DNA of 64,000 nt, taken from contig NZ_CP019038.1 in assembly GCF_001941825.1 (NCBI RefSeq), positions 3,038,001-3,102,000 on the forward strand, in the 5' to 3' direction. A program made the position numbers and the translations under genes. The stretch is from Massilia putida (GTDB taxonomy: Bacteria > Pseudomonadota > Gammaproteobacteria > Burkholderiales > Burkholderiaceae_D). Positions within the stretch are counted from its first letter, which is position 1. Every line of letters starts with the position of its first letter. Below the pieces are notes generated by a model, which saw nothing but the letters and a program-made list of their open reading frames with translations, was not told the origin of the DNA and did no database searches. This document shows positions 26,395 through 35,073 of this stretch, piece after piece.

Positions 26395-28413
26395 ATGAAA
26401 CGTTATCACATGAGAACTTCCTTTACCCTGCCCCGCCCCGTCCCGGAAGGCCCGTGGCGCTGGCTGGTGCCCGTGCTGCTGGTGCTGCTGTTCCTGCTCG
26501 TGCTGCTGTGGCTGCCATGGCAGGCGCGCCAGATGGAAAGCAACGAGCGCCAGGAACAACTGATCGCCGACACCCTGTGGGTCGAGCAGACCCTGCGTTT
26601 CGAACTGGCCCGCAGCGAGGAAGCGCTGGCCGCGCTGGGCGCCGACCTGGCCATCGAGACGCCGCAACCGGCCGCGCTGCAGACGCGCCTCGCGCAGATG
26701 TTCAAGAACGGCCACGAACTCCAGCGCATCATCTGGTACGACGCGCACGGCCAGGTCAAGGCGGGCCGCGGGCTGGAACTGCCGCCCGAAGGCCTCACGC
26801 AATCGTCGCGCGACGCCGCCGCGATGTCGCGCAGCACCCGCCTGGGCCGCTACAGCGAACCGTATGGCGCCAAGGGCCTCGTGCACGGCCTGATCGACTT
26901 CCACCTGCCGCTGTACCACGCCGGCAAATACATGGGCAGCCTCGTCGCCACGTACAACCTGCAGACGCTGCTGGACGAGAACGTGCCGTGGTGGTTCGCC
27001 CAGGACAACGCGCTGTCGCTGCTCGACCGCGACGACCGCGTGGTGGCGCAGCGCGCCGCCGGCGGCCCGGGCCGCGGCGTCTACACGCACAAGCGCGCGC
27101 TCGACCTGCCGGGATCGCAGATCGTGCTCGCCACCGACAGCGTCAAGGGCGCGCCCAAGCTGCTGCCGAACCTGCTGGTGGGGTCCGTGATCGTGCTGGC
27201 GCTGGGCCTCGTGATCTCACTCGTCGCGCTGTGGCGCCACATCGCGCGCACGATCGCGGCGGAAAACGCGCTGCGCCAGCAGATGGCGTTCCGCACGGCG
27301 ATGGAAGATTCGCTGCTCACGGGCCTGCGCGCGCGCGACCTCGAAGGCCGCGTCACCTACGTCAACCCGGCATTCTGCCGCATGGTCGGCCTGCCGCCGG
27401 AAGACCTGCTGGGCAAGACGCCGCCGATGCCCTACTGGGCGCCGGAAGCGATGTCCGAGTACGAAACCCGCTTCCGCAAAGTGCTGTCGGGCCAGGTCAC
27501 GCCGCAGTTCGAGACTGTGTTCCAGCGCTCGGACGGCGTGCGTGTGCCCGTGCTCGTGTTCGAAGCGCCCCTCGTCGACGCCAACGGCCGCCACACGGGC
27601 TGGATGAGCTCCATCCTCGACATCACCGACCGCAAGCGCGCCGAGGAACTCAATCGCCAGCAGCAGGAAAAGCTGGAGACGAGCGCGCGCCTGGCGACGA
27701 TGGGCGAGATCTCGTCGATGCTGGCACATGAACTGAACCAGCCGCTGGCCGCCATCTCCAGCTACACGGCGGGCGCGCTCAACGTGCTCGCGCGCGCGGG
27801 CGACGGCGCCGACGGGACCAAACCGCCGCTCGACGCCGGCATGCTGAAGCGCGCGCTGGAGCAGGCGAACACGCAGGCGCGCCGGGCCGGCCAGATCATC
27901 CGCAGCGTGCACGAATTCGTCAAAAAGCGCGAGCCGCGCCGCGAGACCGTCGCCATTCCCAACGTCGTCGACGGCATCCACGCCCTCGTCGAACTGCAGG
28001 CGCGCCAGAGCTACGTCGTGCTGCAGGTCGACGTTCCGCCCGACCTGCCGCCCGTGCTCGCGGACCGCGTGCTGATCGAACAGGTGCTGCTGAACCTGAC
28101 GCGCAATGCGATCGAGGCGATGCAGGAGATCGACCCGGAGCGGCGTGTACTACGCATCGCCGCGCACACCGGCGCGCAGGGGCAAGTGGCCGTGTCCGTG
28201 ATCGACAACGGCCACGGCATCGCGCCGGAAGTGGCCGAGCGCCTGTTCTCGCCGTTCTTTTCGACGAAGGCGGAAGGCATGGGCATGGGCCTGTCGATCT
28301 GCCGCACGGCCATCGAATTCCACGGCGGCACGCTCACCCACGCGGACAATCCGGGCGGCGGCACCGTGTTTACGTTCACGTTGCAGCAGGCCCAGGAAGC
28401 GCCCGTCACCTGA
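26395..28413 (+). CDS. Membrane sensor histidine kinase with PAS domain (DctB-like)
   Basis: The 672-residue protein has a membrane segment near residues 22-42 (LVPVLLVLLFLLVLLWLPW), a periplasmic sensor part of about 210 residues, a second membrane segment (LLVGSVIVLALGLVISLVAL), a PAS domain (GRVTYVNPAFCRMVGLPPED), the phospho-acceptor His in SSMLAHELNQPLAAISSY, and an ATPase domain (NLTRNAIEAM, VIDNGHGIAPE, GMGMGLSICRTAIEFHGG). It starts at 26395 (alternative ATG 26410); sequence further upstream overlaps divergent dctP. The response regulator follows. Confidence 0.9.
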   Translation: MKRYHMRTSFTLPRPVPEGPWRWLVPVLLVLLFLLVLLWLPWQARQMESNERQEQLIADTLWVEQTLRFELARSEEALAALGADLAIETPQPAALQTRLAQMFKNGHELQRIIWYDAHGQVKAGRGLELPPEGLTQSSRDAAAMSRSTRLGRYSEPYGAKGLVHGLIDFHLPLYHAGKYMGSLVATYNLQTLLDENVPWWFAQDNALSLLDRDDRVVAQRAAGGPGRGVYTHKRALDLPGSQIVLATDSVKGAPKLLPNLLVGSVIVLALGLVISLVALWRHIARTIAAENALRQQMAFRTAMEDSLLTGLRARDLEGRVTYVNPAFCRMVGLPPEDLLGKTPPMPYWAPEAMSEYETRFRKVLSGQVTPQFETVFQRSDGVRVPVLVFEAPLVDANGRHTGWMSSILDITDRKRAEELNRQQQEKLETSARLATMGEISSMLAHELNQPLAAISSYTAGALNVLARAGDGADGTKPPLDAGMLKRALEQANTQARRAGQIIRSVHEFVKKREPRRETVAIPNVVDGIHALVELQARQSYVVLQVDVPPDLPPVLADRVLIEQVLLNLTRNAIEAMQEIDPERRVLRIAAHTGAQGQVAVSVIDNGHGIAPEVAERLFSPFFSTKAEGMGMGLSICRTAIEFHGGTLTHADNPGGGTVFTFTLQQAQEAPVT

Positions 28414-28458
28414 TTCGTGCTTTACAATACGCGCAAAACAGGAGACCCCGGAGCCACC

Positions 28459-29052
28459 ATGCTGCACATCGTCGACGACGAAGACGTCATCCGCGACGCC
28501 CTCGAATGGCTGGCGCAATCGCGTGGGCTGCCGGCACGCGGCTATGCGGGGGGCCAGGCCTTTCTCGACGCTTTGGGCGACCGGTTCGCGGCCGACGCCG
28601 CCCACGGCGACTGTGTGCTGCTGGACGTGCGCATGCCCGGCATGAACGGCATCGCCGTGTTCGACCAGCTGGTGGCGCGCGGCCTGCTGGCGCGCCTGCC
28701 CGTGATCTTCCTGACCGGCCACGGCGACGTGCCGATGGCCGTCGATTCCCTCAAGCGCGGCGCCTTCGATTTCTTCGAAAAACCCTTCAACGACAACCAG
28801 CTAATGGACCGCGTCGAGGAAGCGCTGGCCGCGTCGCGCAAGGCCGCGTCGAGCGACGCCATCCGCGCCCGCCTCGCCACGTTGTCGGCACGCGAACGCG
28901 AGGTCCTCGACCTCATCCTGGCCGGCAATATGAACAAGGTCGTCGCCGACAAGCTCGGCATCAGCATGCGCACGGTCGAGGTGCACCGCGCGCACATCTT
29001 CGACAAGATGCAGGTCAAGACAGCCGTCGAGCTGGCGGGGTTATTGAAATAG
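28459..29052 (+). CDS. Response regulator, FixJ/LuxR type (DctR-like)
   Basis: The 197-residue protein has a receiver domain (LHIVDDEDVIRDALEWL, phospho-acceptor Asp in VLLDVRMPGMNGIA, Lys in FDFFEKPFND) and a LuxR-type helix-turn-helix (LSAREREVLDLILAGNMNKV, GISMRTVEVHRAHIFDKM). It is transcribed with the kinase 45 bp upstream. The ATG at 28459 has GGAG eight bases before it; an earlier ATG at 28417 would add an unrelated head. Likely target: the divergent dctP or an unlinked TRAP permease. Confidence 0.92.
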   Translation: MLHIVDDEDVIRDALEWLAQSRGLPARGYAGGQAFLDALGDRFAADAAHGDCVLLDVRMPGMNGIAVFDQLVARGLLARLPVIFLTGHGDVPMAVDSLKRGAFDFFEKPFNDNQLMDRVEEALAASRKAASSDAIRARLATLSAREREVLDLILAGNMNKVVADKLGISMRTVEVHRAHIFDKMQVKTAVELAGLLK

Positions 29053-29060
29053 CCAACGCC

Positions 29061-29173
29061 GTCATTCCCGCGCATGCGGGAATCCATGCCGAGGCTCCGG
29101 CAATCGTAAATGTGATTTTTACGCGACCAGTCTCTGAACTTCAGTATGGGTCCCCGCTTTCGCGGGGACGACG
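29061..29173. repeat. Paired REP/BIME-like element (copy C)
   Basis: First half 29061-29094 (GTCATTCCCGC...GCGGGAAT, CCATGCCGAG tail) and inverted second half 29145-29173 (TATGGGTCCCCGC...GCGGGGACGACG) separated by about 50 bp. It begins 8 bp after the response regulator stop. Confidence 0.75.
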
Positions 29174-29307
29174 CTCAGCACTTGCTATCCGTAACTGCGC
29201 GCACGGCTGCCCGCGCGTCGCCGCGCCGCGCGGGGTTCGCTTGTAAAATCAATCTGAACATGGAGTGGTCGAACTCACCACGTCGAAAAATTCTTTAGGG
29301 AACGCAG

Positions 29308-29688
29308 ATGAGCGAGAAGACGATAGCCGACAAAATGTTCTTGAGGAGCGCGAAATCGATGCTGATCCTGAACGGGAACGTTCACCCCGGCATGGTGTCG
29401 CAGATACCGCCTAACCTGATCAAGCCGGATCAGGACAAAGTGGACGTCGTGTTGCTGTTCGCAATGAACCGCAAGGAACTCGAACAATTCTTCCCCATCG
29501 CCAAAGAACGCCTCGGCGACAAGGGCTCGCTGTGGGTCGCCTATCTGAAACAGACCGCCTCCAAGGCCACCGACATCAATCGCGATTCGATCAACGCCTA
29601 TGCCAAGGAAAACGGCATCACGGGCGTCGCCATGATTTCCATCGACGGCGACTGGTCCGCCCTGCGCATGAAGCGCATCGAAGTCTAA
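29308..29688 (+). CDS. DUF3052-like small protein
   Basis: Cytosolic protein of 126 residues without signal or membrane segment. The pattern DVVLLFAMNRKELEQFFPIA, GSLWVAYLKQTASKATDIN and the terminal ISIDGDWSALRMKRIEV resembles DUF3052 proteins, whose function is unknown. It stands alone on the plus strand and converges with queG, overlapping its end by 4 bp. A hairpin GTGGT/ACCAC lies in its leader. Confidence 0.6.
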   Translation: MSEKTIADKMFLRSAKSMLILNGNVHPGMVSQIPPNLIKPDQDKVDVVLLFAMNRKELEQFFPIAKERLGDKGSLWVAYLKQTASKATDINRDSINAYAKENGITGVAMISIDGDWSALRMKRIEV

Positions 29689-30779
29689 ACCTGCTCCCCG
29701 TGGCGCGCGAGCGCCCACGCGACGTGCTCGCGCACGAGCCCCGACGGGTGGTCCGCGCGGGTACGCAGCGCGGCGACGATGGCGTCCGACGTCGTGGCGT
29801 TGCCGAGGCCGACCGCCAGATTGCGCAGCCAGCGCTCGTGCCCGATGCGGCGGATCGGGCTGCCTTCGAGGCGGCGGTTGAAGTCGTCCTCGCTCCACCC
29901 GAACAACTCGATCAGCCCCGCCGTGCCCAGGCCGTTTCTCTCGTCAAAGTCAGGCACCGTCGCACGCTGCGCGAACTTGTTCCACGGGCACGCGAGCTGG
30001 CAATCGTCGCAGCCGTAGATGCGGTTGCCGATCAGCGGACGCAGCGCTTCCGGGATCGCCCCCTTGAGCTCGATCGTCAGGTAAGAGATGCAGCGGCGCG
30101 CATCCAGCCGGCCCGGGCCGAGGATGGCGCCCGTCGGGCACACGTCGATGCAGGCGCTGCACTGGCCGCAGTGGGCGCCGGTCGGCGCGTCGACCGGGAG
30201 CGGCAGATCGACGAGGATCTCGCCGATGAAGAAGGTCGAACCGGCCTCGCGGCTCAGCAGCAGCGTATGCTTGCCGCGCCAGCCGAGGCCGGCCTTCTGC
30301 GCCAGCGGCAGCTCCATCACGGGCGCGGAATCCGTGAACACGCGGTAGCCGTACTCGCCGACGGCGGCACGGATGCGCTCCGCGAGTTGCTGCAGGCGGT
30401 TGCGCAACACCTTGTGGTAGTCGCGACCGCGCGCATAGATCGACACGACGGCCGCGTCCGGATCTTCCTGGCGCAGGCGTTCTCGCGCGCGCCAGTCGGC
30501 CGGTGTTGCCATCGGCAGATAATCCATGCGCGCGCTGATCACGCGCACCGTGCCGGGCACCAGCTCGGCCGGCCGGGCGCGCTTCATGCCGTGGCTTGCC
30601 ATATAATCCATCTCGCCGTGATGGCCCGCGTCCAGCCAGGCCTGCAGGCCCGCTTCCTGGTCCGCGAGATCGATGTCGGCGATGCGCACGTCGGCGAAGC
30701 CCAGCTCCACACCCCACGCCTTGATGGCCTGGACGAGTGCGGGAAGATCGGGCTGTTCGGAAGACGGGATGGCGGACAT
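29685..30779 (-). CDS. queG: Epoxyqueuosine reductase QueG
   Basis: Cobalamin- and Fe-S-dependent enzyme that makes the last step to queuosine in tRNA. The 364 residues include the two 4Fe-4S motifs CGQCSACIDVCPTGAI and CDDCQLACPWNKFA, the active-site segment GWRGKHTLLLSREAGS, and a C-terminal HEAT-like part (ALRTRADHPSGLVREHVAWA). It starts at the ATG 30779, 30 bp from divergent tsaE. Confidence 0.95.
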   Translation of the reverse strand: MSAIPSSEQPDLPALVQAIKAWGVELGFADVRIADIDLADQEAGLQAWLDAGHHGEMDYMASHGMKRARPAELVPGTVRVISARMDYLPMATPADWRARERLRQEDPDAAVVSIYARGRDYHKVLRNRLQQLAERIRAAVGEYGYRVFTDSAPVMELPLAQKAGLGWRGKHTLLLSREAGSTFFIGEILVDLPLPVDAPTGAHCGQCSACIDVCPTGAILGPGRLDARRCISYLTIELKGAIPEALRPLIGNRIYGCDDCQLACPWNKFAQRATVPDFDERNGLGTAGLIELFGWSEDDFNRRLEGSPIRRIGHERWLRNLAVGLGNATTSDAIVAALRTRADHPSGLVREHVAWALARHGEQV

Positions 30780-30809
30780 GGCTGACCTACAAACCTCATA
30801 TTCTATTCG

Positions 30810-31298
30810 ATGCAGCAGCAACTGAAAGCTTATCTTCCCGACGAATCGGCCACGCAAGCCCTGGGTGCCGCCCTCGCGCGCGCGCTGCGTCCGGGCCTTG
30901 TCATCTATCTCCACGGCGACCTCGGCGCCGGCAAGACGGCGCTCACGCGCGCGCTGCTGCACGCGGCCGGCCACAAAGGCGCCGTCAAGAGCCCGACCTA
31001 TACGCTGTCCGAGCCGTACCGCATCGACCTGGATGGCCAGAAAGTCAACCTGATCCACTACGATCTGTACCGCATGTCCAGCCCGGAGGAATTCCTCGAC
31101 GCGGGCTTCCGCGAAGATTTCGACGGCAACAACATCTGCATCGTGGAATGGCCGGAAAAAGGCGAACCGGTGTTGCCGCCGCCCGACGTTAAAGTGTTGC
31201 TTAAGGTCAGCGGTCCTGGGCGTGAGGTAGAATTGAAGGCGTTGTCCGACTTGGGCCTGCTATGCCTCGAACGCCTGCACTACCCCCCGACTCCCTGA
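30810..31298 (+). CDS. tsaE: tRNA threonylcarbamoyladenosine biosynthesis ATPase TsaE
   Basis: Small ATPase of 162 residues that drives turnover of the TsaBD complex in t6A37 formation; tsaD is at 7373. Walker A is HGDLGAGKTALTRALL, followed by VKSPTYTLSEPY, LIHYDLYRM and the conserved IVEWPEKGE. Its last 37 bases overlap the start of the amidase gene. Confidence 0.95.
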   Translation: MQQQLKAYLPDESATQALGAALARALRPGLVIYLHGDLGAGKTALTRALLHAAGHKGAVKSPTYTLSEPYRIDLDGQKVNLIHYDLYRMSSPEEFLDAGFREDFDGNNICIVEWPEKGEPVLPPPDVKVLLKVSGPGREVELKALSDLGLLCLERLHYPPTP

Positions 31299-32668
31299 TT
31301 CCCGGTTCCCTGAAGCGACGCACGATCCTCAAGGCCGGCGGCACGCTGCTGCTGTCCGTCGTCGCGCCGCTGACGGCCTCCGCCGCCCAGATCATGGCCG
31401 TGCGCGTGTGGCCGGCGGACGAGTACACCCGCGTCACGCTGGAAAACGACGGCGAGCTCAAGACCACGCACTTCATGGTGCCCGATCCGCCGCGCCTCGT
31501 CGTCGACATCGACGGCCTCGCGCTGAACGACACGCTGAAAAGCCTCGTCGCCAAGATCGAATCGAACGACCCGTACATCAAGCAGGTGCGCGTGGGCCAG
31601 AACCGGCCGAACGTCGTGCGCCTCGTATTCGACCTCAAGGAAGAGGTCAAGCCGCAGGTGTTCAGCCTGGCACCTGTCGCCGGTTATCACCATCGCCTGA
31701 TTTTCGACCTGTATCCCGTCAAGGCCGTCGACCCCCTCGCGAACATGATCGCCAAGGAAAACTGGAGCACGGACGCGGCTCCGGCCACGCCGACGCCGGC
31801 CGTGCAGCCGGGCGAGCCGACCGTCGGCCAGGCCGGCCCTGACGCCATCGCCAAGCTCGAAGCGGACGCGGCGCGCGCGGGTTCTTCTCCGGCGCAACCG
31901 CAGCCGACGACGCCCCAGCCGGCCACGCCGGCCAAGGCCGCGCCGGGCCAGAAGGTGATGCGCATGGTGACGATCGCCCTCGACCCCGGCCACGGCGGCG
32001 AAGACCCGGGCGCGACCGGCGCCACGGGCGTGCACGAGAAGGACATCGTGCTGGCGGTGGCGAAACGCTTAAAAGCCAAGCTGGAAGACTTGCCGAACAC
32101 GCGCGTGATGCTGACGCGCGACGCCGACTTTTTCGTGCCCCTCGGCCAGCGCGTGGAAAAGGCGAGAAAGGTGCAGGCCGACCTGTTCGTGTCGATCCAC
32201 GCGGACGCGTTCGTCGAACGGACGGCGCGCGGTTCCTCCGTATTCGTGCTGTCGGAAAAAGGCGCCAGCTCGAGCGCGGCCCGCTGGCTGGCAAACGACC
32301 AGAACAAGGCCGACCTGATCGGCGGCGTGAATCTCGGCACGCACGACCGCGAACTGGCCAGCGTGCTGATCGACCTGTCGCAGACGGCCCAGATCAACGA
32401 CAGCATGAAGCTGGGCAAGGCCGTGCTGACGGAGATCGGCGGCATCAACCGCCTGCACCGCGGCGTCGTCGAACAGGCCGGCTTCGCCGTGCTGAAGGCG
32501 CCGGACATCCCCTCGATCCTCGTCGAGACCGCATTCATCTCCAACCCGGACGAAGAGGCGCGGCTCAAGGACGACGCCTACCAGAACCAGCTGGCCGACG
32601 CGATCACGAAAGGCATCAAGCGCTACTTCGCGTACAATCCGCCGCTGGCGAAGAGCCGCATGACTTAA
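31262..32668 (+). CDS. amiC: N-acetylmuramoyl-L-alanine amidase with AMIN domain (AmiC type)
   Basis: Periplasmic zinc amidase that splits septal peptidoglycan during daughter-cell separation. The 468 residues comprise a twin-arginine leader (LKRRTILKAGGTLLLSVVAP), an AMIN domain (VRVWPADEYTRVTLEND, PRLVVDIDGLALN), a Pro/Ala/Gln-rich linker (about 180-225), and the amidase_3 domain with zinc ligands in TIALDPGHGGEDPGA, HEKDIVLAVAKRL, LFVSIHADAF and the catalytic Glu in SILVETAFISNP. Tat export matches E. coli AmiA/AmiC. It overlaps tsaE, an arrangement common in proteobacteria. Confidence 0.93.
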   Translation: MPRTPALPPDSLIPGSLKRRTILKAGGTLLLSVVAPLTASAAQIMAVRVWPADEYTRVTLENDGELKTTHFMVPDPPRLVVDIDGLALNDTLKSLVAKIESNDPYIKQVRVGQNRPNVVRLVFDLKEEVKPQVFSLAPVAGYHHRLIFDLYPVKAVDPLANMIAKENWSTDAAPATPTPAVQPGEPTVGQAGPDAIAKLEADAARAGSSPAQPQPTTPQPATPAKAAPGQKVMRMVTIALDPGHGGEDPGATGATGVHEKDIVLAVAKRLKAKLEDLPNTRVMLTRDADFFVPLGQRVEKARKVQADLFVSIHADAFVERTARGSSVFVLSEKGASSSAARWLANDQNKADLIGGVNLGTHDRELASVLIDLSQTAQINDSMKLGKAVLTEIGGINRLHRGVVEQAGFAVLKAPDIPSILVETAFISNPDEEARLKDDAYQNQLADAITKGIKRYFAYNPPLAKSRMT

Positions 32669-32702
32669 CGGGCGCCCGCGGGCGTCCCATAAGGAGATTC
32701 TC

Positions 32703-33521
32703 GTGAGCGCAACGACCATCCAATTCGGGCAATTGCCCGCCCTGCAACTTCGCGCGCCGGACGGCGCCGAGGCGACCATCACGCTGTACGGCGCGCACCT
32801 CGTGTCGTGGAAGGCCGTGACCACGGCCGATACGCCGGGCCAGGAGCGCCTGTTCCTCAGCAGCCTGTCGGCGCTGGACGGCCGGAAGGCGATCCGCGGC
32901 GGCGTCCCCGTCATCTTTCCCCAGTTCGCCGAGCGCGGCAACGGCATGCGCCACGGCTTCGCGCGCGTCGCCACGTGGCGCGTCGTCGACCAGGGCGAGC
33001 AGGACGGGGCCGCGTTCGCGGTGCTGGCACTGAATCAAGCGGACCTGCCGCAACAGATCGCGGCGGCCTGGCCCTACGCCTTCGAACTGCAGCTGCGCGT
33101 GGCCGTGCACGGCGCCCAGCTCGACATGTCGCTCGAGGTCCGTAACACGGGCACGCAAGCCTTCCCGTTCGCCGCCGCGCTGCACACCTATCACCTGGTC
33201 GACGACGTGGACGCCGTGCGCATCGACGGCGTGCAAGCCGACACGCTCGCGCTGACCGACAAGCTCGACCAGGTGTTCGAGCGCATCCCCGGCGCGATCA
33301 CGTTCGACTCGGGCGCCGACAAGGTGACGTTGGAACAGACGGGCTTCACGGACGCCGTCGTGTGGAACCCGGGCGCGGCCGACGCGGCGGCGCTGTCCGA
33401 CATGGACGACGAGGAATACCGCCGCTTCGTCTGCATCGAACCGGCCCTGCTGGGGCCGCAGCAGCTGGAGCCGGGCGGGATCTGGCGCGGGACGTACCGC
33501 GCGACGGTACAGGCAGGGTAA
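32703..33521 (+). CDS. D-hexose-6-phosphate mutarotase (YeaD-like)
   Basis: Aldose-1-epimerase-fold protein of 272 residues that interconverts anomers of glucose 6-phosphate. Features are TLYGAHLVSWK, GGVPVIFPQFAERGNGMRHG, the catalytic His region PFAAALHTYHLVDDV, TVWNPGAADAAALSDMDDEE-like (here VVWNPGAADAA), and RFVCIEPALLGPQQLEPGG at the end. It follows amiC by 34 bp with a good ribosome site (AAGGAG). A terminator follows. Confidence 0.92.
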   Translation: MSATTIQFGQLPALQLRAPDGAEATITLYGAHLVSWKAVTTADTPGQERLFLSSLSALDGRKAIRGGVPVIFPQFAERGNGMRHGFARVATWRVVDQGEQDGAAFAVLALNQADLPQQIAAAWPYAFELQLRVAVHGAQLDMSLEVRNTGTQAFPFAAALHTYHLVDDVDAVRIDGVQADTLALTDKLDQVFERIPGAITFDSGADKVTLEQTGFTDAVVWNPGAADAAALSDMDDEEYRRFVCIEPALLGPQQLEPGGIWRGTYRATVQAG

Positions 33522-33527
33522 AACAGG

Positions 33528-33556
33528 AACGCCGGCTCTTGCCGGCGTTTCATTTT
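33528..33556 (+). terminator. Rho-independent terminator after the mutarotase gene
   Basis: AACGCCGGC and GCCGGCGTT form a perfect 9-bp stem with a TCTT loop, followed by TCATTTTG. It closes the tsaE-amiC-mutarotase unit. Confidence 0.75.
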
Positions 33557-33625
33557 GTAGCAAAAAGAACGGCAAACCTCGCCGGCCGGCCTAGACTGCA
33601 GAAGGCAAGCATACGAGGTGACGCG

Positions 33626-33859
33626 ATGACTACCCACAAATCCGGCTGGGGGAAACGCCTGGCGGTGGTACTGGCGGCAGGTGGCGCCTTGTCGGGCTGC
33701 GCCGTCTATGCGCCGCCGTACGCGGCCTATGACGCGCCCTACTATCCTTATTACGGTTATGGACCGGCCTACGTCGGGCCGCCCGTCTCGCTCGACTTCA
33801 GCTACCACGAATATCGTGGAGGCCGTGGGCGCGGATGGGGTCACCGCGGCTGGCATTGA
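33626..33859 (+). CDS. Small Tyr/Gly/Pro-rich lipoprotein of unknown function
   Basis: The 77-residue protein has a lipoprotein signal (KRLAVVLAAGGALSGCAVYA, lipobox LSGC), a Tyr/Pro-rich stretch (YAPPYAAYDAPYYPYYGYGP), and an Arg/Gly/His tail (GGRGRGWGHRGWH). Mature length is under 60 residues. No enzymatic motif. It converges on the carbonic anhydrase gene, 12 bp away. Confidence 0.7.
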   Translation: MTTHKSGWGKRLAVVLAAGGALSGCAVYAPPYAAYDAPYYPYYGYGPAYVGPPVSLDFSYHEYRGGRGRGWGHRGWH

Positions 33860-33871
33860 CCATGCCGTCGC

Positions 33872-34927
33872 TCAGTTCGACTCCTTGACCATGCGGCCCG
33901 CGGTCGGCTGCACCGGCCGCGCATTCAGCGGATACAGGCGCGAGAACAACGCCATCTGCGCCGGCGACGCCTGCATCGGCTGCTTGAACACCATCCACAG
34001 CACGCCTTCCGTGCACGGCGGCTCCGTCAGCGACCCCATGTAGGTGAAGTACTCGCGACGCTCCGGCAGCGCGTCGGTCGGGTCGAGCACGATCGCCGGC
34101 GACACGACTTCCTGTTTTTCGAGCGGCAAATTGTCCCAGATGGTTTGCATCAGGCGGTGCGGCTGGCCGCGTTCCAGCAGCACGGCGATGATCGCGACCT
34201 TGCCTTCGGCGCTACGGTGCACGAGGTGGATCACCATTTCCGTCCCTTTGCCGTTGATCTTTTCCTCGGACGGACGGTGGAAATGGAATTCCTGCAGCTC
34301 GTACGCCGTGTTGCCGATGGTAATGAAATTGCCGCCGCCCACTGTCACCTGGACCGTGTGGCCATTGTTGACTTCGCTGAACGACGACGGGTGGTAGTCG
34401 AAGCTGATCTGTTCGAGGTTGACCTTGATGCCGTCGCGCAGGTCGATCGGCGACTGGCGGTTGCCGGTGCCGCACTTGGCCCAGTCGGAATTGATCTTCG
34501 ACCAGTTGGCCGGGCCCGTCTCGCCCTCGTACGACCACACGGTGCCGTGCCTGGGCGCGGCGGCGATGGCGGCGGCGACAGCGGCGGCCTGCTCGTCCTG
34601 TTTGCGCCTGGCATCGGCGAGTTTCCTGGCGCGCGCGGCGGCCGTGGCGCGCGCCTGCTGGCGCTCGCGCAAGGCGGCCAGGCGCTGGGCGATCTTGGCC
34701 GACAATTCGACCTCGGCTTCTTCCTCGTTCCCTGCCGGCTCGGCCTTCTCGGCCTTCTTGACCTCCGGCTCGGCCTTCTTGGGCACCGGCGACGACGGCA
34801 CCATGGCCGATGCCGGTTTGGAAACGGAAGCCGCCAGTTTGGCTGCCGCGGCGGCTGCGGGATCGTTCGCGGCGCTTGCGGTCACGACGACGCAGCTGCA
34901 GGCGAAGAAGGCGATCAGGTTACGCAT
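33872..34927 (-). CDS. Alpha-class carbonic anhydrase with long charged N-terminal extension
   Basis: Secreted enzyme that hydrates CO2 in the periplasm. The 351 residues are longer than the usual 240-260. Order: signal peptide (LIAFFACSCVVVTASA), an Ala/Lys/Glu/Arg-rich, coiled-coil-like segment (about 20-120), then the alpha-CA domain. Zinc ligands are the two His of EFHFHRPSEE and the one in MVIHLVHRSAEG. Other motifs are NRQSPIDLRDG and GSLTEPPCTEGVLW. The extension could mediate attachment or oligomerisation; that is a guess. Confidence 0.9.
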   Translation of the reverse strand: MRNLIAFFACSCVVVTASAANDPAAAAAAKLAASVSKPASAMVPSSPVPKKAEPEVKKAEKAEPAGNEEEAEVELSAKIAQRLAALRERQQARATAAARARKLADARRKQDEQAAAVAAAIAAAPRHGTVWSYEGETGPANWSKINSDWAKCGTGNRQSPIDLRDGIKVNLEQISFDYHPSSFSEVNNGHTVQVTVGGGNFITIGNTAYELQEFHFHRPSEEKINGKGTEMVIHLVHRSAEGKVAIIAVLLERGQPHRLMQTIWDNLPLEKQEVVSPAIVLDPTDALPERREYFTYMGSLTEPPCTEGVLWMVFKQPMQASPAQMALFSRLYPLNARPVQPTAGRMVKESN

Positions 34928-35026
34928 GGGAATCCAGTAGTATTGCTCTTCCCTGCCTTATCGGCGTGACCGACAGTAAACTTGAGCCCCGGGAACAATT
35001 CCGTGCGTCAAGATGTCGTAAACGCA

Positions 35027-35051
35027 CAGCGCGCCGTCGGGCGGCGCGCTG
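35027..35051 (-). terminator. GC-rich hairpin after the DedA gene
   Basis: CAGCGCGCC and GGCGCGCTG make a perfect 9-bp stem with a 7-nt loop, 23 bp past the DedA stop on the minus strand. The T-run is poor, so termination would be weak or factor-assisted. Confidence 0.45.
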
Positions 35052-35073
35052 CAGGGAGACGATATGGCAGGGT

